In this document: positions 40,977 through 49,087 of the stretch, one piece after another | Layout: every line of letters begins with the position of its first letter | How positions within the stretch are numbered: position 1 is the stretch's first letter | NCBI RefSeq assembly: GCF_030413635.1 | Contig: NZ_CP129235.1 | Coordinates: forward strand, 3,410,001-3,474,000 | DNA from: Planococcus shenhongbingii | GTDB taxonomy: Bacteria > Bacillota > Bacilli > Bacillales_A > Planococcaceae | Direction of reading: 5' to 3' | Length of the DNA: 64,000 nt | The notes under the pieces: model-generated | Seen by the model: the letters and a program-made list of their open reading frames with translations, nothing else | Database searches by the model: none | Told to the model about the DNA's origin: nothing | Program-made: the position numbers and the translations under genes

Positions 40977-41474
40977 TTAGCTGTTCTCTTGTTTCGGATT
41001 CACTCTTAAACACATAACAATCTGCTCGCCTTTAGACCGCATCAGCCGTCTGCCGGTATCTTCAAATCCTGCTTTCTGGTAGACCCGCTGAGCTGCCGGA
41101 TTACTCGCGTTCACTCCAAGCACAACTTCATTGAATTCCGGAAATTCTTTTCGGATAAAATCAGGCAAAGCGTAAATCGAGCCAGTAGCAATCCCGCGGC
41201 CCTGGTATTTCGGATTAACTGAATATCCGCGGAGCAGCAGCGCTTTGGGATTATTTGAATACAATTTCCGGTCATCTGATTCATCCAGTTCAAAAAAACC
41301 GGCCACTTCATCGCGCGCTCTTATGACAACCAAGTGCTTATCCGGATTTTTGGCATCCCGTTCGATTATGTCCTGCGGCATACCTGTAAATTTTAATTGG
41401 TCTGACGGCAAGCTATATTCGACAGTCACTTTCGATGAATAAGGATGAAGAGTGACTTCCTTCTTTTTAATCAC
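40977..41474 (-). CDS. GNAT family N-acetyltransferase
   Basis: 165 residues. The acetyl-CoA pyrophosphate loop is SVNPKYQGRGIATGSIYALP (about 88-107), and VVLGVNASNPAAQRVYQKAG is the second GNAT motif. Substrate unknown. The stop codon TAA is exactly the TTA target duplication of the IS next door: the last codons (PKQENS-stop) form one arm of the terminator hairpin whose loop received the IS. The reading frame and product are unchanged, but the 3' end of the transcript now continues into the IS antisense strand. Confidence 0.88.
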   Translation of the reverse strand: MIKKKEVTLHPYSSKVTVEYSLPSDQLKFTGMPQDIIERDAKNPDKHLVVIRARDEVAGFFELDESDDRKLYSNNPKALLLRGYSVNPKYQGRGIATGSIYALPDFIRKEFPEFNEVVLGVNASNPAAQRVYQKAGFEDTGRRLMRSKGEQIVMCLRVNPKQENS

Positions 41475-41547
41475 TTTAAGCGCCTCCTAACAAAATTGCT
41501 GACATTTATCCCCTACTAGTTATAGAACTTCTCTGTATATTTTTCAA

Positions 41548-41575
41548 AGCATTTAATCTGCTAAGATTAAATGCT
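41548..41575 (-). terminator. Hairpin at the 3' end of the broken Nudix gene
   Basis: AGCATTTAATCT / AGATTAAATGCT perfect 12-base stem with a 4-base loop, overlapping the last codons; the following T-tract is weak. Confidence 0.55.
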
Positions 41576-42025
41576 CCGTTGCTTGCGGCATTTTTTGCAA
41601 TGCCTCTCTCAGAAAGTGAGGATAAAGATTTACAGTGCAGACCTCTTCAAGCGGAATCCATTGGTATGTCAGATGATCGCCTTCCGGTCCAAAAAACGGT
41701 TCAGGACGATAAAATTTTTCTCCTGTTTTACTATGTACCAGGTAGTAAAAACCTAGCTCATGGTATTTTTTTGATCGTATGTAAAAAAGTTTTCTGTCAC
41801 CCATAACATACGCTCTGCCTCTGCCTCTACTTCTACATCCAGTTCTTCTCTCAGTTCCCGCTGCACACAGGCTTTAGAATTTTCCAGCATCTGCGCACGC
41901 CCTCCTGGAAGCGCCCAGTGGGATTCTTTTGTCTGCTTATGCAGCAAAACATGGGCATTTTCTATCTAAACCGCCGCTACCCGGTAATTGAATACCTGAT
42001 GATCAAGTTTAAACGTTATGTCCAT
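41553..42025 (-). pseudogene. Nudix hydrolase, broken by a stop codon and a frameshift
   Basis: Conceptual product about 157 residues. It begins MDITFKLDHQVFNYRVAAV, then an in-frame TAG at codon 20 (41966-41968), then IENAHVLLHKQTKESHWALP and the Nudix box GRAQMLENSKACVQRELREEL. At an A7 run near 41766-41772 the frame changes: YDQKNTMS-stop in one frame, and KKYHELGFYYLVHSKTGEKF in the next; one added A would restore it. The C-terminus EHLILAD follows. Two independent lesions argue for a genuine pseudogene rather than a single read error. It is 10 bases after the metallophosphoesterase gene, the former end of that operon. Confidence 0.85.
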
Positions 42026-42035
42026 TACACACCTC

Positions 42036-42860
42036 TTATGCTTTTTCCAATGTGATTGCCACAATTTCCGGCAAGTTGAATAATCTTACTGGAAATCCGC
42101 TGTTTCCAAGTCCCCTGCTTAAAACCAGCTGTGTATCGTTTTCGCGAAAAACACCTTCAGTCATTGTTGGAAACCATCCTTGTCCCGGTGCAATCAAGCC
42201 ACCCAGGCCTGGTATGCGCAGCTGCCCGCCATGGGCATGTCCAGAAAACACCACATCGATTTCTTCCTTTACATACGTGCTGAACATTTCAGGACGATGC
42301 GCCAGCAATAAAGTAAAAGCATTTGTCAGCTCCGCCTCATCAATTGCTTGACGGGTGAAATCTTCTTCTGAAAGATCCACATCCATTAGCGGATCATTGA
42401 TTCCTGCAATTTGAATCGTTTCTCCTTCAACTTCCCAGGGAGCAGTTTCGTTCATTAAAACGTTTACGCCTCTTTCTTCTAATGCTGCTGTAATTTCATC
42501 AAGTTTATTCACCGATATTTCATGGTTTCCGACTACAAAATAAACTTCACTCATTTCTACCAGCGCTTCCACCAAAGTTAAACTGACATCTAAATTGTAA
42601 CGGTCACTATCAATCAAATCACCGGTTATAAAAATTACATCCGGCTTTTCTATTTCCACTTTTTCAATCAGTGAAGATTGGTCCTTGCCAAAGCTGGCAT
42701 TATGCAAATCTGAGATCTGTACAATTTTCTTCCCGTCAAAAGCTGCTGGCAATTCTTCTGACGCTACTGTGTATTCTGTTGTCACAACCCATTTATTATT
42801 GACCCAAACAAAGCCCCAAACAAAAAAGACCAAAGCCAGAAATACAATTACTTTTTTCAT
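42036..42860 (-). CDS. YkuE-like membrane-anchored metallophosphoesterase
   Basis: 274 residues. N-terminal membrane helix (about 4-21), then the calcineurin-like core: KIVQISDLHNASFG (Asp and His), VIFITGDLIDSDR, FVVGNHEIS and FSGHAHGGQLRIP, which give the full binuclear metal site. The ending GLGNSGFPVRLFNLPEIVAI is typical of the YkuE/YaeI group. Probably extracytoplasmic; substrate unknown. GAGGTAAGG precedes the start. Downstream of the VOC and HEPN-CBS genes in one leftward operon. Confidence 0.9.
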   Translation of the reverse strand: MKKVIVFLALVFFVWGFVWVNNKWVVTTEYTVASEELPAAFDGKKIVQISDLHNASFGKDQSSLIEKVEIEKPDVIFITGDLIDSDRYNLDVSLTLVEALVEMSEVYFVVGNHEISVNKLDEITAALEERGVNVLMNETAPWEVEGETIQIAGINDPLMDVDLSEEDFTRQAIDEAELTNAFTLLLAHRPEMFSTYVKEEIDVVFSGHAHGGQLRIPGLGGLIAPGQGWFPTMTEGVFRENDTQLVLSRGLGNSGFPVRLFNLPEIVAITLEKA

Positions 42861-42873
42861 CTATACCTTACCT

Positions 42874-43578
42874 CTATTCGATCTTGATCAAATCAATAGG
42901 CGTGATTATGCCCGTCAATTTTTCCTCTTTCTTTCCAGTTCTCGTTATGAGGAGCGCTTCCAGACGTCCGCCTTCCATCACGGATTGCTTAAATATTTCT
43001 TCCGCTTCATAAACAGACGTATTTGAAGCGATAAAACGATGGTTTTTTCCATCTTTTTCGTGCTTTAAAATATCATTCATCGTGATCATTTCCCGGGAAA
43101 TGATTTTCTCTTCAACAGTTTGAGCAAGCCAGCGTGCAATTCCTGCAGCAGTAATTAATCCAATGAACTCTTCTTCCCTGTAAATCGGCAACTGCATAAA
43201 GTTGCGTACCTTTACAATACGTAATACTTTTGCCAAACTATCTGTCGCATCAAAAGTATGCACTGTCCTCGCAAACATCGTACCGACAGTGACAGGCTGT
43301 GACAGCAACAGCTCAATATGCTCTATTAATTCTACAACTTCAAGGTGCGGTTCGGCAATTACATACTCAGCAGCCGTGCGATGATGGACGATGGCGTTTC
43401 GAAGGTCGGCGAATTCCCGTAGGTCATCTTCATATTTCCTTACCGTAGCATTGTCTTTTTTCGCTAAATCAATCGCTTTGAAAAAGGTAAGATAGCTTGC
43501 GCCTCCGATTATTTCCTTCAAGGTTTTTTCAATTTTATTAAAGGCCACGATAAAGCGTGCCGAGTTCTGACTAGGCAA
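42874..43578 (-). CDS. HEPN-like domain fused to a CBS domain pair
   Basis: About 234 residues when started at the TTG at 43578 (AAGGTGG eight bases upstream); the frame is open further, overlapping the VOC gene, and a GTG at 43548 is another option. Residues 1-85 are helical with LREFADLRNAIVHH: Arg60-Asn61-x3-His65 fits the R-N-x(3)-H motif of HEPN nucleases. Residues about 90-234 form two CBS motifs (TVGTMFARTVHTFDATDSLA, then MQLPIYREEEFIGLITAAGI; MITMNDILKHEKDGKNHRFI, then LLITRTGKKEEKLTGIITPI), which usually bind adenine nucleotides. I infer a nucleotide-sensing protein that may act on RNA; no function is proven and no cognate antitoxin gene is obvious. Confidence 0.7.
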   Translation of the reverse strand: MPSQNSARFIVAFNKIEKTLKEIIGGASYLTFFKAIDLAKKDNATVRKYEDDLREFADLRNAIVHHRTAAEYVIAEPHLEVVELIEHIELLLSQPVTVGTMFARTVHTFDATDSLAKVLRIVKVRNFMQLPIYREEEFIGLITAAGIARWLAQTVEEKIISREMITMNDILKHEKDGKNHRFIASNTSVYEAEEIFKQSVMEGGRLEALLITRTGKKEEKLTGIITPIDLIKIE

Positions 43579-43981
43579 AATGGCCACCACCTTCAGCAGC
43601 TGCAATTTCAATTTTCAACCGATCAGGGTCTTCCATAAAAACCGCGTAATGTTCCGGACCACCAGCATAAGGATGGCGGTCTTCGTATAAAATCTGTACC
43701 CCTAATCTTCTCATTTTCTCAGTCAAGCTGTCCACTTTCCCGCGGGATTCTGCATGAAAAGCCAAATGGTTTAATCCAGTCGCTTTGCGGTGATAAGGCA
43801 GCTGTAAATAGTGCATTTCTGTTTGGACAAATACAAGATAAGCAGAACCGCTTTTGTAGCTGAATCCAAGCGGCCAGTTCTGATATTCCACATATCCAAG
43901 TTCCGAAAGCAGGGCGCTGTAAAATTTTCTTGAAGCATCCAGATCTGAAACGTTTATTTCTACATGATGCAGCAAAGTCAC
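43571..43981 (-). CDS. VOC family (glyoxalase/bleomycin-resistance-like) protein
   Basis: 136 residues, one VOC module pair. LHHVEINVSDLDASRKFYSA at the N-terminus supplies a metal-binding His, TGLNHLAFHAESRGKVDSLT the second His, and YAVFMEDPDRLKIEIA the Glu. It lacks features of specific dioxygenases or glyoxalase I, so substrate is open. AAAGGAGGCGGTGA lies upstream. First gene of a leftward operon with the HEPN-CBS protein and the phosphoesterase; its last codons overlap the next start. Confidence 0.88.
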   Translation of the reverse strand: MTLLHHVEINVSDLDASRKFYSALLSELGYVEYQNWPLGFSYKSGSAYLVFVQTEMHYLQLPYHRKATGLNHLAFHAESRGKVDSLTEKMRRLGVQILYEDRHPYAGGPEHYAVFMEDPDRLKIEIAAAEGGGHFA

Positions 43982-44075
43982 CGCCTCCTTTTTTTCAGTT
44001 TAACAGAGTGAAACCGAAAAGTTCGAGTCTTAAAAATGCTTCTTTTAGGCTCACTTAAAACTCACTGCAATATAA

Positions 44076-44102
44076 AAGCCACAGCCTTAAAGGCTATGGC
44101 TT
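44076..44102 (-). terminator. Terminator of the GntR-ABC operon
   Basis: AAGCCACAGCC / GGCTATGGCTT stem with one mismatch and a TTAAA loop; TTTTATATTG follows on the minus strand. Confidence 0.75.
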
Positions 44103-44108
44103 AAAATA

Positions 44109-44894
44109 TTATACTTTTGTTTTTGAGGCATTGTATTTAGACATCCAAATACCAGAACCGAGCATTGCCAAAATCAGGAACACGCTGATTCCCATTGTCC
44201 CCCAGAACTCCTTGTTTCCTGGGCTATCCAACAACCACGAGACGGCATAACCCGGAATTTTCAGTGGCGAAACTGTCCAATAGGCACCAAACAGTCCATC
44301 TGCAAGCTGAAAGATAATAATAAGAAGCAACGAAGCTGCCGCTGCCATTCCGGCATTAGGCATGGCTGCACTTAGCAGTAGCACAAAAGTTACTACTAAT
44401 AAAATCCATAAACTGTAGGTACCTGCAAACTGCAGAAACTTTGTAAAGTCAATCCTCTCAAACAACAACATCGTGTAGTAATAAGCCGTGATCAACCCAA
44501 GCCAGACACTCAACAGGCCAACCACACTTGCCAGGATCCATTTGCTTAGGAAATAAGCAGTAAACGACAACGGCCTTACATACAAAAGTGTAGCAGTGCC
44601 ATTTTTCCGTTCTCCAGCAATAGTCCCCATGTAGGCAAGTATCAGAACCAGCAGACCAACCAATTGATATTGTCCCATAACGGCTGCCAAAATCTGTTCA
44701 GGCTCAGGCGGCGGGATATCGATTACCGCTCCTTCAGGCAAATTGCCGACAGAATCCAGGATTTGCGGCAAAAAGTAGTTTGTAAGGGGTTCGATAATGC
44801 CAAACAGGATAAAAACAACCGGTATCCAGAATAATTTATAGTTCCTGAAGTTTTCCCGCCATTCTTTTTTCAGTAAAACGCCGAATTGATTCAC
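44109..44894 (-). CDS. ABC-2 type transporter permease
   Basis: 261 residues with six membrane helices. The N-terminus FGVLLKKEWRENFRNYKLFW is the amphipathic entry seen in ABC-2 permeases, and TIAGERKNGTATLLYVRPLS is the coupling region. It pairs with the ATPase whose stop overlaps its start by four bases. Export substrate unknown; related GntR-linked exporters in Bacillus respond to cell-wall antibiotics. Confidence 0.9.
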   Translation of the reverse strand: MNQFGVLLKKEWRENFRNYKLFWIPVVFILFGIIEPLTNYFLPQILDSVGNLPEGAVIDIPPPEPEQILAAVMGQYQLVGLLVLILAYMGTIAGERKNGTATLLYVRPLSFTAYFLSKWILASVVGLLSVWLGLITAYYYTMLLFERIDFTKFLQFAGTYSLWILLVVTFVLLLSAAMPNAGMAAAASLLLIIIFQLADGLFGAYWTVSPLKIPGYAVSWLLDSPGNKEFWGTMGISVFLILAMLGSGIWMSKYNASKTKV

Positions 44895-45772
44895 TCCGCA
44901 CCCGCCACCTTCAAAAAGATTTCCTCAAGCGTAGCTTTTTGCCGTTCCACGCCAATTATCCCTTCTGCACTCGATGCAAGAACTGACAAGACCTCCTTCA
45001 TCTGCGGTCCGTTTTCATCAATCGGCAAAACCACAGAAGCTCCTTTCGTAATTGCATGCCATCTGTTTCCTTCAGCAAATCTGCTGGCACAGTTGGCATC
45101 CTGGAAACGAATGCGGATGCTTGGTTCTGCGTATCGTTCTTTGACTTCTGCCAATGACCCCTGTTCAACCAGTCGGCCATGCTGCAGGAACAGCAATTGA
45201 TTGGTCATTTCTTCCGCATCATTCAGAATATGCGTTGAATACAGAATGGTTGTATCATGCTGCAAGGATTTCAACAGATCCATAATTTCTCTACGTCCTG
45301 CCGGATCCAGTGCAGAGACCGGCTCGTCCAATAGCAGTAGTTTCGGCTGGTGGACAATTGCTTGAGCCAACCCAAGGCGCTGCTTCATACCTCCCGAAAA
45401 AGCCCCTGTTTTTTTGTTCGCAGCAGAACCCAATCCCACCATCTCTAAGGTTTTAATTGATTGACGCCTGACATCTTTGGCTCTCACTCCGCTAAGCCGA
45501 GCCGCCATCTCGAGAAACTCCAGAGCAGTCAGCCAGGGAAATAATTGAGGGTGCTGGGGCAAAAATCCGATGCCTGATTCATAATTCAATTGGACTGAAC
45601 CGCTCGTTTGCTTCAGTAATCCCGCAAGGATCGATAAAGTAGTGGTTTTTCCAGCTCCGTTTGGTCCGATTAATGCAGTAGATGTCCGCTGTTCCAGCGA
45701 AAAAGAAAGGTCTTTGACGGCTAATTCTTCACCATAACGTTTCGTCAGGTTTGAGATTTCCAGTATGCTCAA
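44891..45772 (-). CDS. ABC transporter ATP-binding protein
   Basis: 293 residues from the TTG at 45772, which overlaps the preceding stop as TTGA and has AGGCGG upstream; the open frame extends 26 codons further into the previous gene without support. Walker A GPNGAGKTT (about 39-47), Q-loop FLPQHPQLFP, signature FSGGMKQRLGLAQAI, Walker B LLLDEPVSALD and the switch His in YSTHILND are all intact. It powers the permease downstream. Coupled on both sides to neighbouring genes. Confidence 0.93.
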   Translation of the reverse strand: MSILEISNLTKRYGEELAVKDLSFSLEQRTSTALIGPNGAGKTTTLSILAGLLKQTSGSVQLNYESGIGFLPQHPQLFPWLTALEFLEMAARLSGVRAKDVRRQSIKTLEMVGLGSAANKKTGAFSGGMKQRLGLAQAIVHQPKLLLLDEPVSALDPAGRREIMDLLKSLQHDTTILYSTHILNDAEEMTNQLLFLQHGRLVEQGSLAEVKERYAEPSIRIRFQDANCASRFAEGNRWHAITKGASVVLPIDENGPQMKEVLSVLASSAEGIIGVERQKATLEEIFLKVAGAE

Positions 45773-45963
45773 TAATTCCGCCTCCCGATTGCCAAATACA
45801 AAATCGGCCCTAGAATATTGATGAACACGATAATGGCTCCCCATAGCCATTTAGGCCCTTTCGGATTCGGATTTTTAACCAAGTCGATTAATGTGAAAAC
45901 CATCAATCCCAATTGAATCACTAAAATCGGCAATAGCAGCATCAGTAAAGTAGTTTGGTCCAT
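45769..45963 (-). CDS. Small membrane protein with PLDc_N-type (phospholipase D nuclease N-terminal) motif
   Basis: 64 residues, two membrane helices. The pattern LVKNPNPKGPKWLWGAIIVF followed by NILGPILYLAIGRRNY is the PLDc_N domain, which occurs as a stand-alone protein in bacitracin-export type operons of Bacilli. It lies between the DUF1648 protein and the ATPase and is translationally coupled to the latter. A role as accessory subunit of the transporter is inferred. Confidence 0.85.
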   Translation of the reverse strand: MDQTTLLMLLLPILVIQLGLMVFTLIDLVKNPNPKGPKWLWGAIIVFINILGPILYLAIGRRNY

Positions 45964-45985
45964 TCTCCCTCATCCCCCTTTTCGC

Positions 45986-47083
45986 TTATATCAACAATGC
46001 AATAGCTAACAGCACGACGAACGGCAACAACACATAAAGCCAGCTTTTCGGATTTCCGAAATTAACGGTCCATCCAACTCCGAAGCGTTTGTCCACCATC
46101 ACCGAAGGATCTTCTTTATTTACATAAAAAATTCCCGCTTTCCAGTGTTCATCTCTGTCCGCATCAATAATTCCGGGTTGCTGCTGCTGTTCAGCAGCAG
46201 CTAGACCGCTTTTGACCACTTTGAAAGTATAAAGCGCTGTTCCACCCAGCACCAAGATGAGAAAACCTATGATCAACGCCATGTTCCAGAGAGCGCTGCC
46301 AAGTTCCGGATGAATAATGGACAATTGAAAACTGCCCAGCAGCAACGTCGCAGAAACAGTGGTAATGAACAACAGCCAGCTGCCGTATTTCCGGGAAGCC
46401 AATTCCCTTTCCCGTGACCGCTGTTTCTGGCTGGCCATGATTTTGGCCCCGCTTGTCTTTCTTGCCTGATTCAAGAAATAAAACAGTGCTTGCATCATCA
46501 ACAGCACCAGCAAGAGTGAGATGCTGGAGAAGGCGGTTTTATCTGTAAAACGGTCAGGTGTTCCGCCTGGCCCCCAGTGGACTGGAATCTGATGAGGCAG
46601 GCTGCCATACTGGCTGATGGTATAAAAAATTAATCCAGCAGTGATTAGCATAGGCAGCAAAAAGGCAATTCCGGACACCATCTCCAAATCATTCCGGAAC
46701 TGCAAGTCCACTACCACTTTTTCTTTCTTTCCCACTGTCCATCCTTCTTGCTGCTTTTCGTTTTTCACTTTTAGATGATTGATGAGATATAAAGCCATAC
46801 TGAATAATATTAAGGCCAGTTGAAGCCCGAGGCCCCAGAAGGCAGCGGCTTCTTCAGTGGCTTCTGTCACGCTGAGCAGAATCGCGTAAATGGCAGCAGC
46901 CACGATTCCCGCAAGCACCACCATCGTTGCATACCTTTTTTTTAATAGTTCAAGTGTCTTTTTTTGTGTATACTCCTGCGGCACATAAACTCCAAACACT
47001 TCTGTTTTCTTCACTAAAAAAGGAACGAAAGCCTGAACACCGATTATTAGAATCATGATGGCAGCCATAAGAAAAATCGTCAT
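45986..47083 (-). CDS. DUF1648 / DUF5808 domain membrane protein
   Basis: 365 residues with about eight membrane helices. The DUF1648 segment SLPHQIPVHWGPGGTPDRFT lies near residues 175-195; the C-terminus has WKAGIFYVNKEDPSVMVDKR followed by GWTVNFGNPKSW, the DUF5808 pattern. Such proteins accompany YtrA/YhcF-type GntR regulators and ABC exporters. Function unknown. The start overlaps the GntR stop by four bases. Confidence 0.86.
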   Translation of the reverse strand: MTIFLMAAIMILIIGVQAFVPFLVKKTEVFGVYVPQEYTQKKTLELLKKRYATMVVLAGIVAAAIYAILLSVTEATEEAAAFWGLGLQLALILFSMALYLINHLKVKNEKQQEGWTVGKKEKVVVDLQFRNDLEMVSGIAFLLPMLITAGLIFYTISQYGSLPHQIPVHWGPGGTPDRFTDKTAFSSISLLLVLLMMQALFYFLNQARKTSGAKIMASQKQRSRERELASRKYGSWLLFITTVSATLLLGSFQLSIIHPELGSALWNMALIIGFLILVLGGTALYTFKVVKSGLAAAEQQQQPGIIDADRDEHWKAGIFYVNKEDPSVMVDKRFGVGWTVNFGNPKSWLYVLLPFVVLLAIALLI

Positions 47084-47469
47084 TTTACTCCCCCCTGTAT
47101 ATTGCGCATCAATTTTTCGATCATTTGTGCCATTTCCTCTTTGCTTAGCTTAAGGCATAAAGCTTCTGCCAGAATTGGCCTTAATTCCTGCTCAATCCGC
47201 TCTTTTTCCTCAGCTGTCGCTTCACGTAAACCATCCGCATGAATGAAAACCCCTTTTTTCGGAATGATTTCGATTATTTTTTTCTCTTCTAAATAATGAT
47301 AGGCTTTATTGACCGTATGCATGTTCATGCCAAGATCAGCCGCAAAAGCCCTTCCTGAAGGCAAAGGAGAACCTGGAAGCAGTTGTCCATTCGCTACCCC
47401 TTCCATTATTTGCTGAGCCAGCTGCATATAAATCGGCACTTCCGATTGCGGTTCAATTTCAATATACAT
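47080..47469 (-). CDS. GntR family regulator, YtrA/YhcF type
   Basis: 129 residues. The winged-helix domain (about 10-77) contains IYMQLAQQIMEGVANGQLLP and GSPLPSGRAFAADLGMNMHT followed by VNKAYHYLEEKKII, the standard GntR DNA-binding pattern. The short C-terminal tail (about 50 residues) replaces an effector domain, as in the YtrA subfamily. GAGGTGAGC lies upstream of the start and a near-perfect inverted repeat (47483-47503) just beyond it. It very likely represses its own operon, which encodes the following four transporter genes. Confidence 0.93.
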   Translation of the reverse strand: MYIEIEPQSEVPIYMQLAQQIMEGVANGQLLPGSPLPSGRAFAADLGMNMHTVNKAYHYLEEKKIIEIIPKKGVFIHADGLREATAEEKERIEQELRPILAEALCLKLSKEEMAQMIEKLMRNIQGGVK

Positions 47470-47482
47470 TTGCTCACCTCTT

Positions 47483-47503
47483 TGTTCTATTTACTATAGA
47501 ACA
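47483..47503. promoter_or_regulatory. GntR operator candidate
   Basis: TGTTCTAT-TTACT-ATAGAACA, perfect 8-base arms, 14 to 34 bases before the gntR start codon, where an autoregulator would block transcription. Confidence 0.7.
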
Positions 47504-47600
47504 GTTGTTATACACATCATATAACAGACATGCCTCACCGTCAATCACTGAACAATAAAAAAAGCTGAGACATTAAATTGCCAAAGCTTTTCATAGAATA

Positions 47601-48296
47601 TTATTTTGTTACTTTGTAAACAGATTTATGCTGTTGAAGTTTTTTTACGAGTTCAATTTCATTTTTTATATTTTCATCTCTAATAATAAACCGATAAGCC
47701 AAAACGTTTTTATCACTATGGGCTTCGACAGTCTCAATATGGAAATCCATGATAACCACTTTATTTTCTTCAAAAAGTCCACTGATGGATGAAAAAACAT
47801 CTTCCCGGTCTTCTGCAATTACTAAAATTTCTTTTGGATTATGGGAAGGAAGGTATTTTGCTTCAAGCTTCCCAAGAATCGATAGCGCAACCAGCACAAT
47901 TACCGTGGTTAAAATAGCGACAAAATACATGCCGATCCCTACAACCAAGCCAAGCCCTGCTGCTACCCAAACCGATGCCGCTGTCGTCAGGCCCTTTACA
48001 GAGCCACGATGCACAATAATTGTTCCAGCTCCTAAAAAACCGATGCCGCTAATTACATAAGACGGAATCCTCGAGGGGTCAAAACGAATGGCATCGCTGT
48101 CCCGTGCCAAAAAAGCATCAAATCCAGTGACCGACAAGATCATCATTAAACAAGAGCCGGTCCCAACGAGCAAATGCGTCCGAAGACCTGCAGGCTGCTG
48201 TTGCGCTTCCCGTTCGATTCCGATTAATCCACTCAAAAAAGCGGCAATCAGCAAGCGAATGATGATACTCAAATAATCTCCAGGCAGAAAATCCAT
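47601..48296 (-). CDS. MgtC/SapB family membrane protein
   Basis: 231 residues. Five membrane helices with the MgtC core RLLIAAFLSGLIGIEREAQQ, GLRTHLLVGTGSCLMM and YVISGIGFLGAGTIIVHRGS, then GLTTAASVWVAAGLGL. A cytosolic ACT-like C-terminal domain (about 145-231) follows. Homologues affect magnesium homeostasis, membrane potential and ATP synthase; the role in this organism is unclear. Monocistronic, no Mg-sensing leader recognised. Confidence 0.93.
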   Translation of the reverse strand: MDFLPGDYLSIIIRLLIAAFLSGLIGIEREAQQQPAGLRTHLLVGTGSCLMMILSVTGFDAFLARDSDAIRFDPSRIPSYVISGIGFLGAGTIIVHRGSVKGLTTAASVWVAAGLGLVVGIGMYFVAILTTVIVLVALSILGKLEAKYLPSHNPKEILVIAEDREDVFSSISGLFEENKVVIMDFHIETVEAHSDKNVLAYRFIIRDENIKNEIELVKKLQQHKSVYKVTK

Positions 48297-48409
48297 CAGC
48301 TTTCCTCCTGACCGTCTTATTTCACTTTTTTCGTTTACTAAAGTTTACCCAAATATTTTTTTATCAGTCTTAAATTAAGCAGCATGGCCAAAACATTTTT
48401 ACTGAAACC

Positions 48410-49087
48410 TTACCATTTAAGTTTCAATAATTTATCCGCCAGTATTTGTCGATTCGCCTTTTTGATGTTCCACCCCATAATTTCCTGTTTTAAGCTTTCT
48501 CTGGTTCCGAAGCCTTTGACAAAACCATTTAAACGGGCAGCAAATGTAGAGTCTATCAGTAAATCAGGGTTCGGATAAAATATCTCCAATTGCTCTAAAG
48601 CTTTTGGATAGCGCTTCAGGTAATATTTCTGATGGCGTTCTTCTGCCAGTGCGAACTGCGTATAAGAAGCGATTTCTGTCTCAATTTCTTCGCCCAGTTC
48701 CGCTTCCATTTCTTTTTTCACCCGCTCAATGGCTTCTGCTTGAGCATCGCTGTGAAAGCGCAGCAGTGAAATATATTGTCTTCCTTTATATTCGTCCCTA
48801 TTTGGGTAATGGTTTCTCCAGAACTGTTTAAGCACTTCTTCAAAAGGGATGAGTTCCGGGTCGAAATCAATTTGGACCGTTTCTGTATGGTCACCCATGT
48901 TGCGGTAAGCAGGATTGGGAGTTGTGCCTCCTGAAAAGCCGACTCTTGTTCGAAGGACACCCGGCAAACTTCCAAACCGCGCTTCCGGCCCCCAGAAACA
49001 GCCCATTCCAAAGGTCGCTGTTTCTGCAGTTCGCTGAGAATCCCCCATCTCTTTTTCCAAATCTCTAATTGTGAGCTGTTGTTCCAT
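48410..49087 (-). CDS. msrA: Peptide-methionine (S)-S-oxide reductase MsrA
   Basis: 225 residues from the ATG at 49087 (GGAGGG upstream), longer than the usual 170-180 because of about 50 extra C-terminal residues. Catalytic GCFWGPEARF (about residues 28-37) has the reactive Cys, followed by GFSGGTTPNPAYRNMGDHTE and YKGRQYISLLRF. No second Cys of the CxxxxC-type recycling motif is seen near the end, so thiol regeneration may be different. It repairs oxidised methionine. No msrB is adjacent. Confidence 0.93.
   Translation of the reverse strand: MEQQLTIRDLEKEMGDSQRTAETATFGMGCFWGPEARFGSLPGVLRTRVGFSGGTTPNPAYRNMGDHTETVQIDFDPELIPFEEVLKQFWRNHYPNRDEYKGRQYISLLRFHSDAQAEAIERVKKEMEAELGEEIETEIASYTQFALAEERHQKYYLKRYPKALEQLEIFYPNPDLLIDSTFAARLNGFVKGFGTRESLKQEIMGWNIKKANRQILADKLLKLKW

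Noticed and set aside
42874..43611. Start of the CBS protein at 43611
   Set aside because: It would overlap the VOC gene by 41 bases and the added residues are the VOC C-terminus read in another frame; the TTG at 43578 has a ribosome site.
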